From DASPJR01 sp035628505 (GTDB lineage Bacteria > Planctomycetota > SZUA-567 > H5-PLA8): a stretch of 33,696 nt of DNA. The stretch's first letter is position 1, and every line of letters starts with the position of its first letter. The notes below the pieces were generated by a model, which saw only the letters and a program-made list of their open reading frames with translations, made no database searches and was not told the DNA's origin. Position numbers and translations under genes: made by a program. Shown piece by piece: positions 15,576-22,687 of this stretch. The stretch lies in the NCBI GenBank assembly GCA_035628505.1, contig DASPJR010000061.1:1-33696 (forward strand), written 5' to 3'.

Positions 15576-17894
15576 TCAGTTTTTCGTCACCACCAGATTG
15601 TCGACATACACGGGCATGTCCGTCGGCGAAAGGCCGTACAGCCCGGGCGAGCCGTTCTTGTGCGCGGTCTTATGTGGAACCTCGATCGTCCATTTTTCAG
15701 GCTCCGGTTCGCCTTTCTTCCAGGCCTTTCCGCGGATGACGCCCTCGCCCGTCTTTGGATCGATATCCACGCGCGCCTTCAAGGTGTACCATGAGTTCGG
15801 TGACCAGGCGAACGGCGCGTTGACCTGCAGGCGTTCGAGGTTGCTGTTCACTTCGATCTGCTGAGCCGGACCTTTCAGCGAAATGATGTAGCGCTGGTTG
15901 ATAAGGCCGACCTCGGACATCTTCTGGATCTTCTCCTTGCCGCCAACTTTGCGCACTTGTCCGTCGCTCATCACATCCGCCTGGATCGTATAGTTGCTCG
16001 TGTCGGGATGGCTCACGAACGTTATCGCACGCTGAAAGAACTTGTCGTCAATCGTTTTGACCAGGCACTTGTTACCGTCCTTTTCCTTAATTTCCCATTT
16101 AAAGCGTGCGCCAATCCAGGGAAGCGGCGGGAATGCAAACATGTCTTTGGGCTCGGTTTCGCGCGGAGCCAGCTCGAACGATTCGAAGTCCTGTTTGATC
16201 GGCAGCGCCTGCAGCACGCGGCCGCGGGTCACGCCGGCAATGCCGTTCAGCTCTGCGCGGATGGCGCCGGCGGACGGCTTGGTCGCCGGATCGGCTTTGA
16301 ATGTTCCTTCTGCTACTTCTCCGTTCAGCATCGTCTTGACGCGCGCCGTTGGCGGGATGTACTTTTCCCACTTCGCTTTCTTCTCATCGTACGTTTCTTT
16401 GAGCGCCTGGCCGTTGGCGTCGATGCCGATCAGCTTGAAACTCTGGCTCTGCTCGGGGCGGATGAGGAATTCAGCTGGCGTGACAATGAAGCGCGCGAGC
16501 GGGCCGGCGTCGGGTGCTTTCTCCTTTGGCTTGGGCGTGGGGAGCGCTCCCGGCTGCGCGGGACCGAAACAGTAGAGATGGCGGGTGGTCTGAATGTAAA
16601 TACGCCCACGGTAAATACCGGGAGTTCCCTGGCAGATCCCGGTGCCGCTATCGGCGCCTTCGAGCATGATCTTGTCGAGCACTTCCGCGCCAGTGTCGGT
16701 GGGCTTGACGATAAAGCAGTGTCCTTCCTGCAGGGGCACGTATAGTTTTCCATCGCCGTACACGGGCGAGCTCTGCCGTTCTTCAAGACCCAGTTGGTGG
16801 CTCCAGAGCACTTTTCCTGTGTCGGCATCGACGCAGAAAAGTTTGGCCGGCATATCGGTCACCTGGTAAATGCGATTGCCAACAAGAATTGGCGAGGTGG
16901 ATGTTCCGGCCACGTCCTGGCGCCAGACTTCATTTGCTTTCGTCAGCGCCGCGGGCTTGCCATCTGCGCCGGCTTTTACATCGCCAGGGCGAAGCGCAAT
17001 CATGCGCCCGATAGTGGACGCGTCCAGATTCTCAGCGCCGTGAACGGCGATTACCATGTCTTTGTACGCCAGCACCGAAGCATTCAGTCCGCCGTGGCTT
17101 GCCGGGTAGCGCCAGATCGGATCGCCGGTGCGGGCGTTGGCGCAGTAGACCGCCCCGTCGCCACCGCCACTCCAGTAGACGCGCTGGTTGTTGTACCAGC
17201 CCAGCTGCGGCGTCGAAAACGAGCTGTCTTTAGGACGCTCGCCCGGCCACGAGGCGAAAATCAGATCCCCTGAATTCTTGTTGAAAGCATAGAAGCGATG
17301 ACCGCCGGGGCCGTGTGCGCCCCAATTTGCCGTCATCGCGCCGACGATCACCAGATCGCCGTCGACCACCGGGCTGGGTGTGCGCCCATTAGGGAACGTG
17401 AGCCGCCCGTATTCCTCCATCATGGAATGGCGCCAGAGTACTTTGCCGTCCGGCGTGTAGGCCGAGAGCAGACCTTGCGTGCCCATGGTGAAGACGTTGC
17501 CTGTCTCGGGATCGATGCTGGGGGAGGAACTGGCGTAGCGTGTATAAATGATGTCGCTGAGATAATCGTTGTGGCGGTCGGACCAGAGAATTTTTCCAGT
17601 TTCGGCATCGACGCAGTAGATACCTTCCTGCAGATCGGGCCCTACGCCTTCGTAACCCATCACGAAGAGCTTTCCATTTGCCACCACAGGAGAGGATTGC
17701 CCGGCGATATCAGCGCGCCAGAGCGGCTTGCCCCATTTATCCGGAAGACCTTTCTCGTCGCTGGTTCCGTTCTGGTTGTTGCCGCGCCAAGCGAGCCAGC
17801 CACTGACGGGCTCAGCGGCGGTTGAGCAGAAAACCGTGAGCAGCACGCAAATGGCGTAGAGACGGGGAAGAGAATGTGTAGAATGAAGTTTCAC
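15576..17894 (-). CDS. Secreted PQQ-like beta-propeller protein 1 with C-terminal lectin-like domain
   Basis: A 772-residue exported protein. After a signal peptide ending near CSTAA-EP, residues about 30-440 form a PQQ-like propeller with repeats such as DAETGKILWSDRHND, ARTGDPIWRYP and DADTGKVLWSHQLG. Residues about 590-772 look like a concanavalin/LamG or DUF1080-like jelly roll (SNYTIQADVMSDG, WYTLKARVDIDPKTGEG, PVYVDNLVV), often a glycan-binding fold. Redox activity is not supported, since no quinoprotein signature was recognised. GTG at 17894 is preceded by GGAAGGAG at eight bases; an ATG at 17912 adds six residues. It is the first gene of the minus-strand run and diverges from the MarR gene. 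Confidence 0.86.
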   Translation of the reverse strand: MKLHSTHSLPRLYAICVLLTVFCSTAAEPVSGWLAWRGNNQNGTSDEKGLPDKWGKPLWRADIAGQSSPVVANGKLFVMGYEGVGPDLQEGIYCVDAETGKILWSDRHNDYLSDIIYTRYASSSPSIDPETGNVFTMGTQGLLSAYTPDGKVLWRHSMMEEYGRLTFPNGRTPSPVVDGDLVIVGAMTANWGAHGPGGHRFYAFNKNSGDLIFASWPGERPKDSSFSTPQLGWYNNQRVYWSGGGDGAVYCANARTGDPIWRYPASHGGLNASVLAYKDMVIAVHGAENLDASTIGRMIALRPGDVKAGADGKPAALTKANEVWRQDVAGTSTSPILVGNRIYQVTDMPAKLFCVDADTGKVLWSHQLGLEERQSSPVYGDGKLYVPLQEGHCFIVKPTDTGAEVLDKIMLEGADSGTGICQGTPGIYRGRIYIQTTRHLYCFGPAQPGALPTPKPKEKAPDAGPLARFIVTPAEFLIRPEQSQSFKLIGIDANGQALKETYDEKKAKWEKYIPPTARVKTMLNGEVAEGTFKADPATKPSAGAIRAELNGIAGVTRGRVLQALPIKQDFESFELAPRETEPKDMFAFPPLPWIGARFKWEIKEKDGNKCLVKTIDDKFFQRAITFVSHPDTSNYTIQADVMSDGQVRKVGGKEKIQKMSEVGLINQRYIISLKGPAQQIEVNSNLERLQVNAPFAWSPNSWYTLKARVDIDPKTGEGVIRGKAWKKGEPEPEKWTIEVPHKTAHKNGSPGLYGLSPTDMPVYVDNLVVTKN

Positions 17895-17910
17895 CGATGA
17901 GGCTCCTTCC

Positions 17911-17929
17911 ATGCAACGCGTGTTTGCAT
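17911..17929. promoter_or_regulatory. Inverted repeat ATGCAA-N7-TTGCAT, candidate MarR operator
   Basis: The perfect six-base arms at 17911-17916 and 17924-17929 have the size typical of MarR-family sites. The right arm coincides with the -35 of the marR promoter. The left half, within CATGCAACGCG (17910-17920), recurs exactly at 19003-19013 in front of the YkvA-like gene. Binding by the neighbouring regulator is inference. Confidence 0.5.
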
Positions 17930-17952
17930 CTCGTACACAAGCGTATTATACT
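17924..17952 (+). promoter_or_regulatory. Sigma70-type promoter of the MarR gene, overlapping a divergent -10
   Basis: TTGCAT (17924-17929), a 17-base spacer and TATACT (17947-17952) make a good sigma70 promoter, with transcription starting near 17959, about 26 nt before the ATG. On the other strand a perfect TATAAT (17949-17944) lies over the same bases, with a weak -35 (TTTAGC or TTAGCC) upstream. The divergent promoters for the regulator and the PQQ-like gene therefore overlap. Confidence 0.6.
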
Positions 17953-17957
17953 CATAC

Positions 17958-17981
17958 GTACTAATTGGCTAAAGATAGTAC
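17958..17981. promoter_or_regulatory. Inverted repeat GTACTA-N12-TAGTAC at the marR start site
   Basis: The perfect six-base arms at 17958-17963 and 17976-17981 cover the predicted marR transcription start and reach to four bases before the ATG. This is a natural place for autorepression. On the minus strand it overlaps the -35 region of the divergent promoter. Confidence 0.5.
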
Positions 17982-17984
17982 ACC

Positions 17985-18554
17985 ATGCGCAAGACAAAAG
18001 CTAACGATTCTTCGCAAACTAGTCCAGAATCCCTGGAGGGGCTGGAGGAGGGAAGTGCTTTGCCGCCCGAGAACGTCCCGCTTGACGACCCCAGCCGTCG
18101 CCGGCTGCCTCCTTTATTACGACGCGCATGGTACAGTCTTAATCAAGCCTTTCGGCGGCGCATTGCCTATTCAGGTCTAACTCCTGACCAGTTCACGATT
18201 TTGCGGCTGCTCACCGAATCGCCGCCCGAAGGCCTGACGCAGCGCGAACTGGCCGTACTGATGAGTTCGGATCCGAACACCATTGCCTCCTTATTAGACC
18301 GGATGCAAGCCGCGAAGCTGCTGGAGCGTCGGCCGCACGAATCCGACCGCCGCGCGCACCGCGTTAAATTATTACAGAAAGGTAAAACGGTTCACGCGGA
18401 ACTGCGCGACATCGCCATCAAACTTCAAAGTGAAGTGCTGACGGCACTGCCGCCTGAACGCCGCGAACAGTTCCTGGCAGATCTGGAAGCCGTGGCGATC
18501 GCCTGTCAGGCAGGCGCGAAAGCGCCGCTGCCGGCGCCGCAGGCGGAGAAGTAA
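17985..18554 (+). CDS. MarR-family transcriptional regulator
   Basis: A 189-residue protein with a winged helix-turn-helix at about residues 60-135: GLTPDQFTILRLL, then LTQRELAVLMSSDPNTIASLLDRMQAAKLLERRPHESD (the DNA-recognition part) and the wing (ESDRRAHRVKLLQKGK). Terminal helices would form the dimer interface. A polar N-terminal extension of about 40 residues is longer than usual. MarR proteins commonly repress their own and a divergent operon and are released by small phenolic or aromatic ligands. No clear Shine-Dalgarno sequence precedes the ATG, and the predicted leader is very short. The divergent eight-gene run is the likely target; this is inferred from position and the two inverted repeats. 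Confidence 0.9.
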   Translation: MRKTKANDSSQTSPESLEGLEEGSALPPENVPLDDPSRRRLPPLLRRAWYSLNQAFRRRIAYSGLTPDQFTILRLLTESPPEGLTQRELAVLMSSDPNTIASLLDRMQAAKLLERRPHESDRRAHRVKLLQKGKTVHAELRDIAIKLQSEVLTALPPERREQFLADLEAVAIACQAGAKAPLPAPQAEK

Positions 18555-18585
18555 ACGACTAGTTCATCGTTGGTCGAACGGATTG

Positions 18586-18948
18586 TTACTTCTTAAATAA
18601 CCAGCCGAACACCGAGCGCGTCAGCATCGTGCGCAGCAGCATCTTAAAGCTTGTCGGCCGCACCACGCGCTTGGCCGCATAAAACTTGAAGACGGTGCGC
18701 AGAATCACACCGAAGATCCCAGCATTAACGAGCAAATCGTCAAGCTGCCCGAAGAACGGAATGATGTCGGGGATCAGGTCCAGCGGCGAGCCGGTATAAA
18801 GCAGCATCAGCAGAGCGAGCACGCCGACTTTAATCCACGGAAACCCGGCGGCCTGCTCATGAGACTGAGCACTGCGCGGCGCGGACTCGGGCGGAAGCAG
18901 CTCCACGCCTGGCGGCAGATCGCGTGCGGTAATCTTTGCGTTCGACAT
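18586..18948 (-). CDS. YkvA-like (DUF1232) membrane protein
   Basis: About 120 residues with the DUF1232 core SPLDLIPDIIPFFGQLDDLL, preceded by a hydrophobic stretch (WIKVGVLALLMLLYTG) and followed by further hydrophobic and basic segments (FKFYAAKRVVRPTSF). The N-terminal 45 residues are polar and Pro-rich. The family's function is unknown. ATG at 18948 is preceded by GGAAAC; the longer in-frame ATG at 19005 adds 19 residues that run over the upstream region. It is convergent with marR and divergent from the hydrolase gene. Confidence 0.8.
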   Translation of the reverse strand: MSNAKITARDLPPGVELLPPESAPRSAQSHEQAAGFPWIKVGVLALLMLLYTGSPLDLIPDIIPFFGQLDDLLVNAGIFGVILRTVFKFYAAKRVVRPTSFKMLLRTMLTRSVFGWLFKK

Positions 18949-19009
18949 TCGTTTCGGTTTCCTTCGCTGGAACGTCCACCCTCCAGTATCATTACTATAC
19001 CACATGCAA

Positions 19010-19025
19010 CGCGAATTATTTCGCG
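19010..19025. promoter_or_regulatory. Palindrome CGCGAATTATTTCGCG between divergent genes
   Basis: Perfect six-base arms (CGCGAA and TTCGCG) flank TTAT, in the 130-bp region between the YkvA-like and hydrolase genes. It directly follows a copy of CATGCAACGCG shared with the marR promoter region. A similar palindrome lies at 21598. It may be an operator; the regulator is unknown. Confidence 0.35.
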
Positions 19026-19078
19026 CTACGCTAACAAACGCCTGAGTGACCGTTGCGCGTCGGAGCGGTCAATAGAGG

Positions 19079-20191
19079 ATGAGGAGTTATTCCGAAACTG
19101 TGAGTCTGTCTCAGGCAGAAAAATTTGCGCAAGCCGCCGGTGCGGGAGATGAACAGAAATCTCCGCGCGGCCTAAATTATTATGTGAGACGAATTGTGAC
19201 CTATCTGCTTTGCGGCTATCTCTGTCTCTGTGCAGCGCTCTATCTTTTTCAGAAGCGATTCATCTATCATCCGCACACCGAAGCGTCCATTTCGCCGCAG
19301 GATTACGGCTTTGGCCGGTCGCAGGCGGTTGCTATCGAAACGCAAAGCAGCGACGGCGTAACCCTCAAGGGCTGGCATGTGGCCGGGCGTGCTCAGGCCG
19401 ACCGTGAAATAATGTCGCTCGATCTGTCGAAGGCGGTGCTGGTCGATTTATTTTTCTGCGGAAACGGCGGTAACCGCGCGGATCGCAGCGCCACCTTTCG
19501 CAGGATCATGGGCGAAGACGTTCATACCGTCTGCTTCGATTACCGCGGGTACGGCGACAGCGGCGGGAGCCCCAGCGAAGAGGGGCTCGCCAGAGACGCG
19601 CGCGCGGCGTGGGATTTCCTGATTCTCAAAGGCGTACCGCCCAAACGTATCGTCATACATGGTGAATCGCTCGGCGGTGCCGTGGCGATCCGGCTGGCAT
19701 CCGAACTCTGCGCCGAAGGCGCCACGCCCGGAGGTCTGATCACCGAAGCCACGTTTCCCCGGCTGAGCACCATTGCCGCCCGTCAGTTTCCGCTCGTTCC
19801 GGTTTCGCTGCTGTTGACCGAAAAATTTCCGTCGATCGAACGCATTGGAAAAGTGACCTGTCCGATTCTGATGCTTCACGGAGCGCAGGATGAACTGGTT
19901 CCACTCAGTGCGGGTCGCGAGCTCTTCGCAGCTGCTCCCGAGCAATCCGCGACGATGTCACGCAAGGAGTTTGTTCAACTGCCTACAAGCGGGCACAACA
20001 ATATGGGCGAGGCCGACGCGATGGAATACCGCCAGGCGCTACGGATGTTCTACACGAAAATATGTCCTGACCTGGTGATCACACGCGATCCGAATGCGAA
20101 GGAGACGAAGCAGAAAGCCCGCGAGGAACGCAAAACGCCAAAGGATGGATCTCGGCGAAGCAAGACAAAGCCAGCACCGCCTGCAAACTAA
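19079..20191 (+). CDS. Membrane-anchored alpha/beta hydrolase
   Basis: A 370-residue serine hydrolase of the kind related to ABHD13/BEM46. One transmembrane segment (about 39-57) anchors it. The nucleophile elbow is HGESLGG (Ser197), and the other catalytic residues are probably Asp271 (LHGAQDELVP) and His306 (TSGHNNM). An oxyanion region FFCGNGGNRAD and the segment FDYRGYGDSGGSP are typical. The last 30 residues are very basic (KETKQKAREERKTPKDG), which is odd for the family. ATG at 19079 has only AGAGG close by; a GTG at residue 8 is possible. The substrate is probably an ester or thioester; no operon partner is evident. Confidence 0.85.
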   Translation: MRSYSETVSLSQAEKFAQAAGAGDEQKSPRGLNYYVRRIVTYLLCGYLCLCAALYLFQKRFIYHPHTEASISPQDYGFGRSQAVAIETQSSDGVTLKGWHVAGRAQADREIMSLDLSKAVLVDLFFCGNGGNRADRSATFRRIMGEDVHTVCFDYRGYGDSGGSPSEEGLARDARAAWDFLILKGVPPKRIVIHGESLGGAVAIRLASELCAEGATPGGLITEATFPRLSTIAARQFPLVPVSLLLTEKFPSIERIGKVTCPILMLHGAQDELVPLSAGRELFAAAPEQSATMSRKEFVQLPTSGHNNMGEADAMEYRQALRMFYTKICPDLVITRDPNAKETKQKAREERKTPKDGSRRSKTKPAPPAN

Positions 20192-20219
20192 CAGCGCCGT
20201 TTATTCATCATCCATCAAT

Positions 20220-21578
20220 TTAATAAATGCGCGTCAGCCCGGCGCCTGCATAGTACTTGCCGAGAATCTGCAGATGATTGTAGCCGGCGAGCGCCATGCC
20301 CTGGCTGCCCCACTGGCACAGGCCAGCGCCATGGCCAAAGCCGCCGCCACTGATTTCAATCGTCGCGCCGCGGTCCACAACCTGTTCCAAAAGCATGGAC
20401 TTGAGTTCCTTTGGGCCGGCCGCAAGGCGAAACTGGTTGGCTGAGAGCTGTGTTGTGCTGCCATCGTTCTTTTTCAGGTAAACATTCGAAACGCGGCGCA
20501 ACGGACCGGTCCTTTCTCCGACGGCGGCTCCTGAAGCATCTAGGAACGCGACGCCTGTGAGCTGCTGTTTGGCGGTGAACTGGGAACTGAGCTTCTCCTG
20601 AAGGACGCGTTTTTCGAGAGTCACTTTCCAGCGGTACGCCGGGCTTCCCGAACAGAAGCCGCAGGTGACCGGCGTAAACGGACGCGCGGCCGGGCGGTCG
20701 GGGAAAACCAGCGTGCTGGGATCGGTATGATCGCCGCAGGTTGAATGGAAGTACGCCGAAAACGGTGCGCCGCCGCTAGTCAGGATCATGCCGCGCGTGG
20801 ACGCCAGAGCGCTGCTGATCACCGGATTGTTTTTATAGCCGCTCTTGAAAACCTGGCTCATGACCGTGCTTTCCACGTCATAAGGTTCGCCGGCATTTTT
20901 GCGAAGTTGATAAAACGCGAAGCTCCGGCTGGTGATCGCCTGCGCCTTAAGCGCCTCCGAATGCCATTTGTCGTACGGCACTTCTCCAGCTAATACGCCG
21001 GCGAGATATTCTTCCATGGGCAGATGAGCCACAAGCGTCAGCGTAGCGCTTTTCGCGCGGATCAGCGTCAGTCGCGCGGCGATATCCTGATCGTTAAAGC
21101 GAAGCGGGACGTCGGGATTCAGGCTCTCGAGCCGCAGCTGAGTCTCGTTAATGCGGGTCCCATTCACCACCAGTCCGGAAGGTCCGGAGGCGATCTCCAG
21201 AACCGTGTTGCGCGGAACACGTTCGATTTCCTGGTTCGCCGCGTTGAATACGCGGGCCTCGGCAGCGCTGGTGGAAAGGCGCAGAACCGGCGCGTCTTTG
21301 GTAATCGCAACGCGCACTGCCGGTTCCCCTGCAACATAGGGCTCAATCGTGATCGGCGCCTGCTGCGGCTGGGCCGCGGGTCGGGCGGCCTGCTGAACTG
21401 GAATTTCCTTGAGCGGCTCGCCCTTGGGTGTGCGCGATTCCGGCGTCGTCGCACTGCGCTCGCTCTTCTGGCAGGAGATCAGCCCGATCATCGCTAGAAC
21501 ACAGAGCAGCACGACGTAAAAGCGTCGCGCTGCCGGACGCTCGCCGGTGCGAGAAACTCTGGTCTTTTTGTCAGCCAT
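20220..21578 (-). CDS. SpoIID/LytB-type lipoprotein (glycan lytic enzyme)
   Basis: A 452-residue protein with a lipoprotein signal (CVLAMIGLIS-C, Cys36), so it is probably anchored to a membrane facing the periplasm. The SpoIID domain shows MEEYLAGVLAGEVPYDKWHS with the catalytic-type Glu, YFHSTCGDHT, and GGGFGHGAGLCQWGSQGMA near the end. SpoIID of Bacillus is a lytic transglycosylase acting on denuded peptidoglycan glycan strands. In non-sporulating bacteria the family is taken as wall-remodelling. An Ala/Pro/Gln-rich spacer (about 45-80) follows the lipid anchor. The leader GGGGGATTCGT (21591-21581) is shared with the upstream L,D-transpeptidase gene, 42 bp away on the same strand. Confidence 0.88.
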   Translation of the reverse strand: MADKKTRVSRTGERPAARRFYVVLLCVLAMIGLISCQKSERSATTPESRTPKGEPLKEIPVQQAARPAAQPQQAPITIEPYVAGEPAVRVAITKDAPVLRLSTSAAEARVFNAANQEIERVPRNTVLEIASGPSGLVVNGTRINETQLRLESLNPDVPLRFNDQDIAARLTLIRAKSATLTLVAHLPMEEYLAGVLAGEVPYDKWHSEALKAQAITSRSFAFYQLRKNAGEPYDVESTVMSQVFKSGYKNNPVISSALASTRGMILTSGGAPFSAYFHSTCGDHTDPSTLVFPDRPAARPFTPVTCGFCSGSPAYRWKVTLEKRVLQEKLSSQFTAKQQLTGVAFLDASGAAVGERTGPLRRVSNVYLKKNDGSTTQLSANQFRLAAGPKELKSMLLEQVVDRGATIEISGGGFGHGAGLCQWGSQGMALAGYNHLQILGKYYAGAGLTRIY

Positions 21579-21597
21579 GAACGAATCCCCCCGGACT

Positions 21598-21615
21598 CGC
21601 GAATTTGAATTCGCG
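21598..21615. other. Perfect inverted repeat CGCGAATT-TG-AATTCGCG
   Basis: Eight-base arms flank a two-base centre in the 42-bp gap between the L,D-transpeptidase and SpoIID genes. It could be a protein-binding site or, in RNA, a hairpin between the two cistrons. There is no U tract for termination. Confidence 0.4.
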
Positions 21616-21620
21616 TTACG

Positions 21621-22343
21621 TTACGAGCGCGTGCGAACAGTGAAGGCCTGCAGCTCGGTTTTCAGGTTTCCGTACAAGTCATTCAGCCACGGCAGCTGTG
21701 TACGGGTGATTGGCGCCATGCGGCGCAGGTCGTTGGGTGCGATCAGCACCTTCACGTTGCGTGCGCCAACGCGATCAGCGAGAAAGTAAAGTTCTTCAAT
21801 GGCCACATTTCCAATGGCGATGCACCCTACAGAAACTTCCCAGCCATGAATGCAGATATCGCCTCCGAGCTTGGCCGGATCGCGTTTGTCCAGCGCGGCC
21901 TTCTGCAGATCGAAAGCATTGGGATAATTCAATTTCATCGAGAGGTGGAAATTGCTGTTGGGATTGAGGAAGCTGACCTGGTAAATCCCTTCGGGCACCT
22001 GCTTGTCGCCCTCGCGCAGTTTTGGCCCGGCTTTGCCGCTGGCCGCGAGAATCGGATAACTTTTCACCGGCAGCCAGGAACTTCCATTTTGCGCCCACAG
22101 TTCCAGGCGCCGTTCCTGCTTGAACGCGAGCAGCGCAATTGCGCTCGGAGTCTGAGTGAAGCCGGCTTTGGCGAGGAAAGGTTTGACGCGCATCAGCGCC
22201 GCGCGACGGGTCTGTTCAAAATCGGTCTCAGAACGTTTTCCTGAAATGGAAAGGTAAACAGGATGCCAGATTGAGCGCCCGAAATAAGCAGCGCAGCACA
22301 ATAGCACGCAGCCCGAGAGCGCGAGAAACGACGTCCTTTTCAT
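21621..22343 (-). CDS. L,D-transpeptidase family protein (YkuD-type)
   Basis: A 240-residue exported or membrane-anchored enzyme. The catalytic motif is HGWEVSVGCIAIGN, with His166 and Cys174, matching HxxxSxGCI of the YkuD fold. Preceding strands KQVPEGIYQVSFLNPNS and SMKLNYPNAFD fit the YafK-like subgroup. The hydrophobic N terminus (SFLALSGCVLLCCAAYFG) is a signal anchor. Such enzymes form 3-3 peptidoglycan cross-links or attach proteins to peptidoglycan, or in some cases reverse that. ATG at 22343 is chosen because the signal anchor follows directly; an upstream in-frame start adds 14 residues. The leader GGGGGATTCGT (22359-22349) is the same as that of SpoIID, and the two genes are probably one operon. 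Confidence 0.87.
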   Translation of the reverse strand: MKRTSFLALSGCVLLCCAAYFGRSIWHPVYLSISGKRSETDFEQTRRAALMRVKPFLAKAGFTQTPSAIALLAFKQERRLELWAQNGSSWLPVKSYPILAASGKAGPKLREGDKQVPEGIYQVSFLNPNSNFHLSMKLNYPNAFDLQKAALDKRDPAKLGGDICIHGWEVSVGCIAIGNVAIEELYFLADRVGARNVKVLIAPNDLRRMAPITRTQLPWLNDLYGNLKTELQAFTVRTRS

Positions 22344-22449
22344 GATAAACGAATCCCCCACATCGGTGGTTAGCCGCTGTCCCATCTGGTGTATCGGCAG
22401 CCGCAGGGGTCAAAAAAAGGTGAAGCCGAAAAATAGTTTGTGGCCTGAA

Positions 22450-22508
22450 TTGTGCGCACAAGCGGACTGATCCAGAGTGTTTTGTAGCGAACGGACACCA
22501 GGCGCCTG
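22450..22508. promoter_or_regulatory. Two palindromes in the dnaG upstream region
   Basis: TTGTGCGCACAA (22450-22461) is a perfect 12-base palindrome, and CAGGCGCCTG (22499-22508) a perfect 10-base one. They lie in the 344-bp region between the divergent L,D-transpeptidase and dnaG genes. A TTGACA at 22629-22634 could be a -35 for dnaG, but I find no good -10 at the right distance. Otherwise I see nothing in this gap. Confidence 0.3.
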
Positions 22509-22687
22509 CACGTGGTATGAAAAAATGATTTGGGCCGAATTCTTCAGGAATTTAACCCACTGCTGCTGCTCTGGTTACGTACATAGAGTCAAGAGCCAGG
22601 GAATTCTGTGAAAAAGCACTGCGCCGCCTTGACACGGCAGGGGAAATATGATTTTTTGCTAAGTTGCTCGGGTTACATCAGGACAGC

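Noticed and set aside
13870..17894. PQQ-dependent dehydrogenase activity for the two beta-propeller proteins
   Set aside because: Only the structural PQQ-like repeats are visible. No quinoprotein catalytic signature was recognised, so I call them PQQ-like proteins.
18548..18595. GAAGTAA/TTACTTC inverted repeat between marR and the YkvA-like gene as a terminator
   Set aside because: Both arms are simply the convergent Lys-stop codon ends. The arms are over 30 bases apart with no T tract.
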